Of a DNA stretch of 64,000 bases, positions 45,701 to 56,942 are shown piece by piece. Both the position numbers and the translations under genes were made by a program. How positions within the stretch are numbered: position 1 is the stretch's first letter; the number at the start of each line of letters is the position of its first letter. Source of the DNA: Lobosporangium transversale (taxonomy: Eukaryota > Mortierellomycota > Mortierellomycetes > Mortierellales > Mortierellaceae); assembly GCF_002105155.1 (NCBI RefSeq), contig NW_019029015.1:186001-250000 (forward strand). The letters are read 5' to 3'. The notes beneath the pieces are model-generated. The model searched no databases and had not been told where the DNA came from. It saw only the letters and a program-made list of their open reading frames with translations.

Positions 45701-45962
45701 GGACTGTAGAATTGGAGGAGCGGAAAAACGAGCTTTGTTGATAGAACCCGGAGCCATGTGCTGGGGGTGGAGAGGATCCGAAGAGAGAGGATGAAGCTAC
45801 TGTGTTGGCAACAGAGGCAGCTGTAAGTGAGAGACGTCGCGTGAAAATGCCGCTGGTTCGTATCCTTGTTGGTGCCGACGGGGCCATGGATGGGGAGGCC
45901 GAGCGAAGGTGGATGTCTTGTAGTTGCCCAGTGGCAGGGTAGACTACTCGAGAAGCAGCCAT
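42787..45962 (-). CDS. Alpha-arrestin family protein (arrestin N and C domains, PPxY motifs)
   Basis: The model is complement(42787-44387, 44468-45962), 1031 residues with one phase-1 intron. An arrestin-N-like start is seen at about residues 155-240 (PQLRISLQDSTGNLVLSPPV...GESIRGQIHLELP...SIEVLLTGTV). After a long Ser/Thr-rich insert, the beta-sandwich resumes (NYVIPFSIRIPANSVMSLPGS...VNYQLQAVMKQ) and the C domain ends in YEIVIKIKAEKVYSRTIRLSVPIVVV. PPxY-type motifs occur at about 149 (PPKY), about 434 (PPDY) and near the C-terminus (CPPY). In yeast, such proteins recruit the Rsp5 ubiquitin ligase to membrane transporters, and the same role is inferred here. A Gln/His tract lies in the second insert. 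Confidence 0.87.
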
Positions 45963-46268
45963 GCTGCTGTTGAAGGAATAAAATAAAGGAAAATAAGACG
46001 ACTGTCGATGAATAAAAAAGAAAAAAAAAAAAAAAAAAAAAAAAAAACTTTATTATCCGTGTCAAGAGAGTAAGGCAAAGTCGAGGAAGAAGGTATGGTA
46101 TACACAGACTTCAATGGGAGCTGCAGCAAGTATTTGAGCTGGCCAGATGGTAAATAGTTTTATTGAACAATAAAAGCTCAAGGAAGTGAAGCAACGTACA
46201 AGTTGAGGGATCATAAAGGGATAAGAAAAAAGGAAAGAGAGAGAGATAGACCAGAAAGCCAAAGGAAA

Positions 46269-46304
<36 letters not shown>

Positions 46305-47224
46305 GCAGAGTCATTGTCCACGATGCCTTGTTCTGTTATTTGTGCGGGTGTCTGGATTTGTGTTGGTGATGTCGTGCATGCATGTGGGCATTGACCCTGT
46401 TTGGAAGAGCCAAAAAAAGAGCAGACTTACATTAGCCTGACACAACACCGTTCTGTATGTATTGAGTGAATATCTTGCACAAGACACGTCTTGAGGTTGA
46501 CAAACATGAAGATGATATAGAAGGATTGCGACATGAACTTTCAGCTTCCTTTGAAGTCCCTATAGTGTAAGCCATGTGCTTCACGGATACACATGCTTGA
46601 TACATATGGAGGAGCTCATCAGGCAGATCATGGATTACGGAAAAAAAGAAGACAATACACTTGCTCTTTTTGTAGGTCCTATTTCCTTGGCTTTTTGCTT
46701 TAAGTACAGCTGCACGTGTAAGGCTAACCTTGTGTTCAGAGGAAAACAAACATACTGAATAGACCATCGGCTCAAAGTGGGACAGAAAAGCAATAAAAAT
46801 ATACATCGGGGAGTTTTCCTCTTCTGCATCAATGTTGTAAAGATTGACTACTGTAAAAAAAAAAAAGTTTGACAAAGGGGACAAAGGGGGTAAAGAAAAA
46901 GAAAAAAAAAAAATAGGAGAAGCCCATAGTAAAGTTTTGCAAGTCAATAAATAGAGATAGGAGGTCAGGATGTCATTTTTCAGGCACAGGCACAAACATC
47001 ACATTTCTAACGGGGATAGGTCACACGGACACACAAACACGACTTTATTAGTCAATTATACAAGGGGTGCAGTAGAATCTGTTCCCTCGCATCTAAATAA
47101 CCTAATAACATGGAAACACATAGGAGAGCTTGTTTGCAAATAAAAAAAGCTTTTATACTCTTAGCCTTGAGTCTTGATGAGGGTTGCTTTGATGTTGAGG
47201 CTGCGCCCAATCATAGGTCAGCAT
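45963..47224. other. Intergenic region
   Basis: Promoter side of the arrestin gene and 3' flank of the CYTH gene. A runs of about 27 lie at 46021-46047 and 46272-46301. No gene is supported. Confidence 0.5.
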
Positions 47225-48317
47225 CTAGAGCAATGTCCCATAGAACATATTCTCAAATTTATTTCGCTGGCTATAGCCATAGGAGATCCCGTGCTCGTCG
47301 AGAAGCGATGTCCTAATAAGTAAAGCCTTATCAATAAGCACAGTAATTGGCTAAGCACGTCATACGAATAAGGATAAAAAAGAAAGAAAGAAGAAAGCTT
47401 TACATGGACTCTTTTGCTTTCTCTGGTTCTGTTGATTCGATTTCAACCTCGTATGCAGTCCCATGTGGATACTATCAAGAGCAGAGGATTTTGAGTATTG
47501 GAATTGACTGACCGATCGTGAGGATGCTAACCAAATAATCAGGCTGTTGAGGCCGTGTTTTTATCATTACCGTTGTTCGATCCACTTCGACCAAGTATTC
47601 CCGCCATTGGAACTTGTGGCGTATGTTCTTAAAGCGACCCATATGTGAGTATCCATCTGGGCATGGCACCCGTTCAACGATTTTTTGAAGTAAGCGATGA
47701 CTATTGGGAAGAATAGGTTATGATCAGAGAGGGGCCATTCACGGTAACTGATGTTTTGCGAAGATAAACTAAAAGGGGCCAGCGAGTGTACTTACGATTT
47801 TGCCGCCTCTGGGATCAGATTGGGATTATCTATGATCTGTCTCGCGATAGCGATATCAATTGGTTCTTCTTCCTAGCAATCAAACAAAATAAAAGTAAAT
47901 AACGCGCAAAGGGGATGGAATAGCCCCTCAACTCCGCAACACCATGGTTGCTATAATGCTGCAGTCTTTTTCAATTGCTTGCCTCTTCGACAGTTGCAAT
48001 GCCGTTTACAAGAACTGCATTTCCTTTCAGAGCAACAACTGCAACAGGGACCTTGTCGGACTTTTGAATAATTCTGATACGAAAGACAAGTCGGCTCTTG
48101 ATCCTACAGGAAGAGGAATTAAGCTATTAGAATTTCATCTTTCCCATGACCAGTATGCCAAAGTAATATATTGCTCGTTAAAGACATACAGTTCTTTGTG
48201 AACTCCATCAAAGAAGACATTGTTCTGGTCCTCTGAAGCTATAGGACTACCAAGTGTCTTTTCTAACATACAAGTGGCATCTTCTGAGGGCAATCTGATT
48301 TTGATCTCAATTTCCAT
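47225..48317 (-). CDS. CYTH-domain triphosphate tunnel enzyme (TTM3/thiamine-triphosphatase-like)
   Basis: This six-exon gene is easily missed because no exon exceeds 130 nt: complement(47225-47312, 47404-47471, 47571-47700, 47796-47872, 47983-48103, 48190-48317), 203 residues. All junctions keep phase. The defining ExExK motif is at the start (MEIEIKIRLP). Further tunnel residues follow in order: NVFFDG, RLVFRIR, VVALKGNAVLVNGIATVEE, FKNIRHKFQW, LVEVDRTTYPHGTAYEVEIE, EHGISYGYSQRNKFENM. The order and spacing resemble plant TTM3. These enzymes hydrolyse inorganic or organic triphosphates with a divalent metal; the exact substrate cannot be told. The intron after exon 2 uses a GC donor (GAG|GCAAGC), the others GT. 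Confidence 0.88.
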
Positions 48318-49031
48318 GATGATTCAACAAAAATGAGGAAGAAAAATAGCCTTGGGTCCCTGAAATCCCTTGTCCCAAAAAACTACAGCAGTCACTGAGC
48401 CAATGCCAGTGTTGGCAAGTCGTGATGAATGAATTATATATTTATCTGGTCGACCTCAGGCATATTCAAGATAATCAAGGACCATCCCAACTCAATTACC
48501 GAACTGTTGGTCAAAGCAAGGCCTCTATGTAAAGATTCGGTCACTAACATTTTTTCCGCCATTACGCTTTGGTCGTGTACATGACCAAAAAAAAAAGGTT
48601 AAAAGATGACATCCCATGCAGAACACACATCTTGCTCCTTGTTCTCGTGTAATGTCATGATCAATCACAATTGTCATCTTTCAATTCAACAAATAAGCTC
48701 AAACAAACAACAACAACAATACCAATAGCAACAGCAGCAACAGTAACAGGAACAAAAACCAGAAACCAACACTCAACCGATCGCTAGAGCCAACAAACAT
48801 TTATTATTATCTTTTTTTTTTTTTATAAATACTCTCTTCTCCACACTTCGTTGCTTCTCTTTTCTCCTCCTCCCGCCCTTTTAATCCTCTTTTCCGTTTT
48901 CGTACTTTACTCTCTCTCCTGACATCATCACTTCCTGCATGAGATACGGTTCTTTACACCCAGCTCTCCTCTCTCATTTTTTTCTCCACTCCTTGTACAA
49001 CCAATCAATTTAAATAAGCTCTTACTCTTCA
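48318..49031. promoter_or_regulatory. Divergent promoter region of the CYTH and membrane-protein genes
   Basis: 714 bp without a gene. A CAA/CAG-rich stretch (48690-48770), a TATAAATA at 48823-48830 and a CT-rich leader precede the ATG at 49032. Confidence 0.55.
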
Positions 49032-49757
49032 ATGGCCGGTCGAAAACCACCAACGGATGGATTGACCACAAGGCATGTCATTTACCTTGTCGTCATGCAC
49101 ATGATTGGTGCAATGATTCTAGATGGCGGCATTAATTTTGGACTTGCCACTGCAATGTACAAGAATGGTAGCAAAGCTGTCAAACTCTGGCCTTTGCCAC
49201 AGACCTTGGCAGGGGATGCTGCTGTTACCATCATTATCCAACAAGCTCTTACTTGGATTTTAGACAGACGTGCTGTCGGTGGAGACCTCAAGAAAGGTTT
49301 GGTGGCGCCTTTGAAGATGCCCAAGAACGCTCATCCGATCATCCGTTGGTTTGTGGGTCTGGAACATATTAGTGCTGATGTGCCCAAGAACACTCTGGCT
49401 AACAAAGTCGCTCATTTATTTCGTTTCCATGGCCCCCGCATTGCCGTCTTGATCCTGGCAACATTTATTTTGTATTGGCCTATTACGATCGGCATCCTGT
49501 CAGGTCTGAAGATCCATGGTGTGGGCAAGGATTACAGCGGCCTAGGGGGTGACTTTAACCTTTGGCCACTTCCAGAGATCTTCAAGGGTGTATACGGCTT
49601 CGCAGTAGGCTTGACAACGCCCTTTGTCAGCTACATTGCACTCATCTATGAAGGAGAGACAGTGACTGAGGAGACAAACTCAGATCTGACAGAACTGTCA
49701 ACGAGCGCAGGGAAGGACATTGAACTACAAGAGACGGCCGCTTCGAATGGTGTATAA
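49032..49757 (+). CDS. Small multipass membrane protein (possibly DUF2456)
   Basis: Single exon, 241 residues. About four hydrophobic segments: VIYLVVMHMIGAMILDGGIN, AAVTIIIQQALTWIL, IAVLILATFILYWPITIGIL and VYGFAVGLTTPFVSYIALI, with an acidic soluble tail. The repeated LWPLP signature occurs in KAVKLWPLPQTLAGDAA and again in NLWPLPEIFKGVYG. This layout recalls the fungal DUF2456 membrane family, but I am not certain of the assignment. It converges with the esterase-like gene 214 bp away. Confidence 0.7.
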   Translation: MAGRKPPTDGLTTRHVIYLVVMHMIGAMILDGGINFGLATAMYKNGSKAVKLWPLPQTLAGDAAVTIIIQQALTWILDRRAVGGDLKKGLVAPLKMPKNAHPIIRWFVGLEHISADVPKNTLANKVAHLFRFHGPRIAVLILATFILYWPITIGILSGLKIHGVGKDYSGLGGDFNLWPLPEIFKGVYGFAVGLTTPFVSYIALIYEGETVTEETNSDLTELSTSAGKDIELQETAASNGV

Positions 49758-49937
49758 ATATTGCTCTCAGATTTTATAAATAGTCCCTTTTCACTGTATT
49801 AAGTATAATTTAAAAAGAAGGCGGCATTTCGAGAAGTGTTTAATGAGTTCTCATTTGGCTTGTATAAATTTATTGTTAATTTACAGAAGAAGCAAACAGC
49901 CCGAGATGAAAGTAGAATTCAGTTCAACGCATTGCCC

Positions 49938-49963
49938 TTGTCATGTCATGTCATGTCATGTCT
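49938..49963. repeat. GTCAT pentamer tandem repeat
   Basis: About five copies of a TGTCA unit lie in the short gap between two convergent genes. Confidence 0.7.
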
Positions 49964-49971
49964 TCTCTCTC

Positions 49972-51783
49972 TTATGAACACAAAACAAGCTTGTGGATAA
50001 GCTCGGCGGACAAACTATCGACGGGGGTTTCTGTAGTAAAATGTAGATGATCTTGCGTGATGTTCTTAAAGGGTACTGTGATTTCAAATGTTGATAAACG
50101 ATCGATCATGCCGTGTCCTCCCACTTGAGCATTGATATTGTCAATCATGCCATCCACAAGCTTGTTCCAATACAAAATTCGATGATTGGTCTTCCAGCCC
50201 GCAATGTCTCTTTGGTCGGCTGCTGTGTTATCTGTCCAAGCAGGCAGACCCATCCAGATGACCTTAAGACTGCTCATCTTGTCCTGTGGGGCACCAGCTT
50301 TAACTGCTTGTCTCATTTTTCGGAGTTCGACCAGGCCATCCAAAATGGCCTTGATTCGTTCTATAAACTGCGCTGTAGTCCAATGCCCAGCAAATGAACC
50401 AAATCCAACAACGACTGTGTCCATTTCATTCAGTACAGCTAGGTCAGGCACATTCACCTTGTCATCCTCTTGTCCATTAGCACTATATCGGATCCGAGCC
50501 AAGGTTTCATTAAGCGAAGGATCAAAGTCACTCCTTGCGACAATGTTGCCGATTTTCAACACGTGGCTCTTGCGGTCTTGGATAGGAGCATCCAGCTTGC
50601 CAGATCGTCCTTGGAGCCTCTGCATTAGTCCACTGAATAAGACCCTGACATGAGAATCACCAACGAAATAGATGGATCGTTTCAATTGCAAACATTTAGC
50701 TGCTTCTTCCTTCTCTGCCTTGACTTCTTCGCTGTCTGACTCGTCCACAGGCTCAAATGCTGTCTGAGCAGGATAGAATCGGCATCGTGGTCGGGCAGGG
50801 ATCCATTCATATGGGTGACTCACAGCCTGCCATAGCGATTCAATTGGCAATCTGGCACTGTAGATTCCGTACTGTCGTGATTGTGTGCTTGGGGTATTTG
50901 AGCAAATATCCTGTGTCCCTCCCAAACCTTCTGCTTCATCAATGGCCACCCAAGCAACGCAATGTGAACAAACATTAAATTGATAGAATCGCTGACTCTG
51001 TCGAGTTTCTTCTGCAATCAAGTCCGTATTCAAGTATTCTGGTGTCCATTGGCTCGACATGTTCTCGTTCAATGCGTCATATCCTTGGTAGGTATGCAAA
51101 ATCTTTTGGACCCAGAATCGTCCAGGTCGACTAATAAGATATGGAATTGCATATGTGCAACCTCCTAGAGGCTGCTGTTGCAACAGCGAGATCCGCTCAG
51201 GTCCAATAAGGACGATACGGAAGGTATCTGGGCCCAAATATCTGGATGTATATAAATTTGTGGTGGGGTCCTTTGCTAAAACTGTGTTGGGCTTAGGTTG
51301 GCACGCCTCGGTCTCAAGTAAAGTGTCCCCGATTCTCGCCTGTAATCGTTGAATTCGAAAGTATCCTCCAGGGTAACACTGAGCGGATGTAGGTTGCTCC
51401 TTCTCATCCTCCCTGGCCTCGTCCTCTTCCTGGATTATAGTAGTGCTCCCAGGGACAGTGCAATGTTGTACACTCCATCCTGGGATGGTCTTGAGTGATC
51501 GACACTCTGTCCATTGTCTGATAGGGCTCTTTGTAAAATCCGGTTGTGTAGCTGAATTGAAGGGTCGGTCCAGCAACATGCAGGCACGGTCCGTTTCTGC
51601 AGGATCGAGCGGATAATCTCGGGTGATGGTGTTAAGTGGTGACTGAGCGGTCTCAGCACTATAACTACTTGACCAACCGAAATAGTAAAACAGCCGAGCA
51701 GATCCAAGAACGCCGATAACGGCTATGATGCCGTACTTGAGTCGTTTCTGATGACTTGTTTTTGTTGCGACTATTTCCGACAT
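49972..51783 (-). CDS. PC-esterase/SGNH-like type II membrane protein
   Basis: Single exon, 603 residues from the ATG at 51783. An upstream in-frame ATG at 51861 would add 26 residues ahead of the anchor and is less likely. A short basic cytosolic start (HQKRLKYG) is followed by one helix (IIAVIGVLGSARLFYYFGW), then a large lumenal part. It holds a GDS block (IYFVGDSHVRVLFSGLMQRL, about residue 373), a VVVGFGSFAGHW block, IWMGLPAW, and DHLHF near the C-terminus (about 578) as the Asp-x-x-His pair. This is the plan of the PC-esterase/TBL/Cas1-like O-acetyl or polysaccharide-modifying proteins of the Golgi. Substrate and activity are inferred. Confidence 0.75.
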   Translation of the reverse strand: MSEIVATKTSHQKRLKYGIIAVIGVLGSARLFYYFGWSSSYSAETAQSPLNTITRDYPLDPAETDRACMLLDRPFNSATQPDFTKSPIRQWTECRSLKTIPGWSVQHCTVPGSTTIIQEEDEAREDEKEQPTSAQCYPGGYFRIQRLQARIGDTLLETEACQPKPNTVLAKDPTTNLYTSRYLGPDTFRIVLIGPERISLLQQQPLGGCTYAIPYLISRPGRFWVQKILHTYQGYDALNENMSSQWTPEYLNTDLIAEETRQSQRFYQFNVCSHCVAWVAIDEAEGLGGTQDICSNTPSTQSRQYGIYSARLPIESLWQAVSHPYEWIPARPRCRFYPAQTAFEPVDESDSEEVKAEKEEAAKCLQLKRSIYFVGDSHVRVLFSGLMQRLQGRSGKLDAPIQDRKSHVLKIGNIVARSDFDPSLNETLARIRYSANGQEDDKVNVPDLAVLNEMDTVVVGFGSFAGHWTTAQFIERIKAILDGLVELRKMRQAVKAGAPQDKMSSLKVIWMGLPAWTDNTAADQRDIAGWKTNHRILYWNKLVDGMIDNINAQVGGHGMIDRLSTFEITVPFKNITQDHLHFTTETPVDSLSAELIHKLVLCS

Positions 51784-52416
51784 GGAGAGGGGAGGGAAGC
51801 TGCTTCTGTGAATGGAGATGACAAGAGTGATGAAGTGAAGCGGGAGACAGCTGTGGACCACTCAAGAAGCCTGTAGCAGTAAAGCTAATTTTAATGGTGC
51901 ACTCGCCCGACGCAGCCCATGCGTTCAATACGTCTTCCTTATTGTGCTGCCTGTGTTATCGTAAAACTAATCCATGTTGCTGGTCAGAATGAATGACCAA
52001 AAACCAAATAATGAGACTTGAGCACATTGCATTGATTGAACATCAGACCTGAGGCAAAGCATGGATTGGTACCTCTATTTTCTCTACCTTTGCTTCAGGT
52101 TTCTCTCGACATCCGTGTTGTCTTGCCAATAAGAACTCTTGATTCTATCATCTGTCTTTCACCAGCACTCTTTGCTTCTCTGCTTCTCTGCTTCCCTGCA
52201 TCAACCCTTTCCACGTTAGTCACTGCCTTTTGTGTCCTTCAACAAAAGTCCCTCTCCTTGAACACTGAACGCCTCCTCTGCAGGATCTCACATGTCTCAC
52301 ACCAATTTCTTCTAACTCTCTAATCTTAGGATTTGTATCACTCGAATTGTATCTTTGAAGGATCTTTATAACCATGAAATGTGTGCATGGGTCCCAATGG
52401 GAATAAGGATGTTGAT
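51784..52416. other. Intergenic region
   Basis: 5' flank of the esterase-like gene. No gene is seen. Confidence 0.5.
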
Positions 52417-52732
52417 GCGACTCCCTACGCCGGAGTTCTGTCGGTAAAGGTCCGTTTAAACCGCGATTCCCATGTGGTGTGCCCTGTGCCCTAGATCTTC
52501 CTTGGCTGAGAGTTGGAAGCTCGTCAAAGCTCTCTTGTAGTCCGCGTGCTTGTCACATCTGCAGAGGTGAAGTACAACGCGATTCCCTACACCGGCGTTC
52601 TGTCGATGAAGGCCCGTTTAAACTACGACTTCCACATAGTGTGCTGTCTTTCCTTGAGCTTCCCTGACTGAGAACTGGGAGATCATTAAAGTCTGATGGC
52701 CCTCTTGTGGTCCGTGTGCTTGTTAGCGCTCA
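52417..52732. repeat. Diverged tandem direct repeat, two units
   Basis: Unit one (about 52417-52553) and unit two (about 52579-52732) share the order GCGA(C/T)TCCCTAC, CGGNGTTCTGTCG, GTCCGTTTAAAC, a TTCC(C)A block, a CTTGG/CTTCC stretch and a final CTTGTNGTCCGNGTGCTTGT. Many substitutions separate them. No open frame spans both. Confidence 0.6.
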
Positions 52733-52904
52733 TTTTTGTGGCTCCACCTAATATGTATAGACTTTGCGCCGAAGCATCCGTTTCTTTTCAAAATTCAACC
52801 TGGTCCAACCATAGCTTTTCGCATTCTCACTTTGTGCTCATTCGGAGCTATTTACTGGCAATTAGATTTGATTTGGGGCAATACAATCTCAGGAAAGCTT
52901 CATA

Positions 52905-53632
52905 GACATTAAGCAGTGCATACCTGCATACTCCTGATCAAGCCTTGAAACTGGGCTTGAAGATCGACTACCTCTGTCGGCAGGTGACACAAAGACAATT
53001 CCTGCATAAGGAACACATATGATATGCTATTGACTGGCCGAGCCTGGATGGTTGTGTAGTCGCAGCCTGTTTTGTAGGAGATGTGGCTGGTCGTCACACT
53101 TCTCACGCATAGTGTACATGTACAAGTTCCCCACTTACTACCGGTATAGCCGCTGAGTAAGTCAAACTATGCTAGCCATGATTCCCTTACCCACTGCGGC
53201 TCTGAAAGGTTGCTGGCGACAAATGGATGAGGACGTTTTGGTGTAGAGGAAGTGCATGTTGTGGTTAGCGGCCGTTTATTTAAGTTTTTACTACAGTTAG
53301 CCTTTTTTTTATTAAATGAAGATCTCTGGATTATAATAAAGATCATCCGTTCTCGTTACCTATTGTAATCCTGGCATATTTCAGTGCATTAAGAGAATTT
53401 GATTGATATGATCAATCAATATAGCCTCGAGAATGCCACTGAAAGGACTATGCTATTGAACATTACCATACAATGGCTGTCTTTGTGGCAATCGTACCGG
53501 TCCGCATCACTCATCGACTCGTCATCAGGAGGAGAGACACTGTGAGGGTGGCGACCTTGCAACGTGCAAAGTCGCAATCCATTCACATACTGCAGAATTG
53601 TAATAGGTAGTTCAGGCATATCAAACAATGGC
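52905..53632 (-). pseudogene. Probable third Fanzor remnant (relic C)
   Basis: The block 53284-53392 aligns with 60065-60177 inside the Fanzor B gene, sharing TGAAATATGCCAGGAT, GTAACGAGAACG and GATCTTC...AATAAAAA. Upstream on the same strand, YVNGLRLCTLQ matches FTNGLALTLLAF of copy B at the corresponding place. The rest is too decayed to align; an open stretch at 53106-52920 (CDYTTIQARPVNSISYVF) cannot be placed. There is no zinc ribbon or RuvC aspartate. Confidence 0.45.
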
Positions 53633-53639
53633 CTCTCCT

Positions 53640-56600
53640 TGATCCCACTCTACTCAGCGTGGTCTGGCAAGGAAAGTCATAGTGTAGGGCCTATCGTTAA
53701 TGTGGAAGATTAGGCATCAGCTACGGAACCTTTAAATAAATAATGACATCAGCAAGTTGGATTTTTACCTGACGGCAGCGCTATCCCTGATACTCGCCTC
53801 AAATAGCACACACTCAACTGCTCTACTCGATGACTACAGCACCCAGAAACGACTTTTGTAAAGACAGTTGAAGCGCTCTGTACGTCTCTGCTGTATAGTC
53901 TTTTTTCTGAGTTTCTCTTTTCTCCCTTGGTTACTAGTCTTCGCCCTTTCTCACCTTTCCTCCTCGGCCTTTATTTGCATGCTCCTTAGCATGATGCTTA
54001 CTTGTATAAAACGCTAGTAGAGACAAAAGCCTAAAGCGGTGAAATTAGTAGGGTTTGAAACCAGGATCTGTAGTAGAAATGGAGTAACGATACTTTAAAT
54101 ATACTATCTATTCCCGAGTCTTGCAGAGTATCATCTACAGGTTTCTGAAAAAAGTACCATATGATTGTTCGGTACCAGTGGGGGATCGGCTTTTCTTTGG
54201 AGGAGGAGGAGGAGGAGGAGGAGGAAAAGCAAACAATGCTGGAATCAGAAATTCTCGGAATATATTTAAATGATATTAGACTCAATTATGGTGAGAATCA
54301 ATTGCTAGATGCAACCATGGAGATCAAGGAACAGACAGAGTGCTTTTTTGACTTGGTGTATCAAGAAAGTTTTTTTATTTTTTTATTTTTTTATTTTTTC
54401 TATATTTTCATTGTTCGCTTCCTTTTAGTTCCTCAAGCAACTGGTCGACAGAATGCAAGGCACGCTGATATGCTTGGTAAAACATATACCAGAAAGCACA
54501 TGTACTGATAAAAATCAGCAACTGATAATCCGTCGCAAGTAGCGGAGTACTGTTGCGTTTGATCAATGATCCACAAAAGCTTGATTGATTGGATATGCTT
54601 GTAACAAAAGTATTTGAATTATTGACAACACGACACGATACAGCACACGAAAAAAAAAGGGTATAAATAAAAGCCGTTCTTCTATCTCCACTCATCTTAC
54701 GCTCTCATTAAAACTATGATCCTCCCATTATATATGCAATACTACTAGCAACATCCCTGCATATCATCGACGTCTCATTATCAACACGCGGATCGATGGC
54801 CCCTGGCCTTTCCTGCCTGAAAAAAGGATATGACTCCGTTGTCAGATATGGATCTACTAGGCCTCTCGGCTCGAATGTATATCTTGTTGATGTGCTTGGC
54901 ATCTTCTTTACTCTTATTCATAATACGTAATACGTATTCACCTCATACCTTGGATACCACACATCTTATTCTCGAAAAATAAAAAATAAAAAAAGCTTGA
55001 ATGCCCTCAAGATCTGGTTCTCTATTGGACGGCCCATTCGCCATTCCATGGCTCTATTAGGATCTCTTTGTTGTCACAGGTAATGAATCTGTCTCCCAGC
55101 GTGGTCATCGGAAGAATAGGCTATGTATACATTATGCGCTGGTTCCTTCTTAGTGGACCCTGTTTAGTTCGAGCGGAAAGGCGAGAATTTGAGTTAGAGG
55201 GATCATATGTTATGGATAAGTGGTTGGTTGGGCGCTTAAATCCTTGAAACAACTGTTAGCTGTTTATAGTCTCTTAACTTACTTCATTCTCTCTTACGGA
55301 CATTATTTGTCAGAATCAACTATTGCTGTTCAAGTTTAATTAGCTCAGTAATGGGACCAAGCTACGAGCATGTACACGATGCCAAGAATCGCCAAGAGCA
55401 CCTGGCAACGCAACCAGGGTGATGCTTACTAGGAGCATCAATCGGGAGTTCCGCAGATTGGCAGTCCAACAAGCAACCAGTGAAGGAAATAATTAGAGGG
55501 GCATCAGCGAGCGACTTATAAACCGCCATGTCCAGGATAAAATGAGATATCCGCTTGTTAGCCATTCTCAAGGTTTAACTGGGGAGCTGAGGAGTGGTAA
55601 GTCATTTACGGCATGTTCACATACTCTCAGATATTCATAAAATTATGTGCATTCATGTGGGGGGCAAATCATTCGAATAGAAATTACCGTAGAGTGGTGG
55701 CAATTTTATTACCAATGCATCACTTATCATGTCACTTTTGGTGTAAATGGATAGTGTATGTTCGTGTTTAATGGAAGCAAGGGAGAGTATGAGTACATTA
55801 CCAACGGCAGTGTATGCCTCCACCACGTCCCTCATGGTGTAAGGAAGAGAACAAGAATTGCTTTACGAAACGGAAGAACCCTTGCCATCGCTAATTTCGC
55901 CATCGACTAAGTTTGGAAGTCAATAGATTGTATTGTGATAGAGGCGTACTCATCTACCAACTGCGTTAATAGAGCGAAAGTGATGCCCCCACCCCTGCCG
56001 CTCTCTATCCAAAAATGAGCACTGCATATACTCATCTTTTCGAGCATGTCTCAAGAATTATCGGCCACTTAATAAAGATAGTCCTGCTACTTGAAGATGT
56101 ACAGTATGTGTTTGTATATGTCTATATGTTTATGTGCCATGTATTGGTGCTCTAGATGGCTTGATCTCACCAATAATACTTTTTTTTGCTTAGAGTGGTC
56201 GTGGGCTGCATTCTAGATACAGTGTCTCCAAATGCGCAGGAGTACTTCGAACATGCGCATCAAGGTCTGTTTGTTCACCCAGTATCATTGAAGGGTTTGA
56301 CGGGCGCCCATCCGCTTCGATCATCCGGGAGTATAAAGGCTGCCTGGTTAAGCATGGAAAGGCTCTTTTTTTTCTGCCATTCTCGCCGTAGAAAATGGCT
56401 TTTTTTCTAAGTCCAGACTAGGATATTGATTTGATTGAGAACGAACGAGGAATGAGAAAAAAGAATGGTATATTTCGCGTAAAAAGAGTCATCATGCTCT
56501 AATTAATCAATTAATTACCTTTAATTAAGATAGTGTGCTTAGAGATGGAAACGAGAATTGTGGAGTAGATTCAAATGTTAGAATAATAAAATGTTAGAAT

Positions 56601-56860
56601 AATAGATGGCAATGCAGATGATGGAAACAAGAGATGATTGGTAAAAATGAGGCTAGTGATTTGGGTGTGTGTGTAGGACCGATTAAAAAGCGCCATCCCG
56701 TTTGTCTAAAGGGTAAGTGGATAGTGATGGCTTCGTTCATAAAGGATGAACGATTGTAAAGAATACTCAATAGATATGGTATTTTCATTACAAGACAAAA
56801 TTCCTTTCACTTGATTGACATTCGACTCTTTTCTTCATGCTTGAACCTCGGCGGTCCTCC
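53640..56860. other. Gene-poor region
   Basis: No confident gene. A GGA trinucleotide run lies at 54198-54226, within a frame at 54161-54508 that reads LEEEEEEEEE and then LNDIRLNYGENQLLDATMEI. Minus-strand frames at 55362-55571 and 55653-55835 (start MRDVVEAYTAVGNVLILSLA) look protein-like, but I could not join them into a gene. Confidence 0.4.
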
Positions 56861-56942
56861 TGCATATGCGGTATTGATGTGAGTTTTTATGACACACTGT
56901 CCCGCATGTTTTAAATATTTAGGTGTTGCTTTAACATTCTGA

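Noticed and set aside
54161-54508. Frame with a run of nine Glu codons
   Set aside because: The run comes from a GGA microsatellite; flanking codons lack homology and end in T-rich low-complexity sequence.
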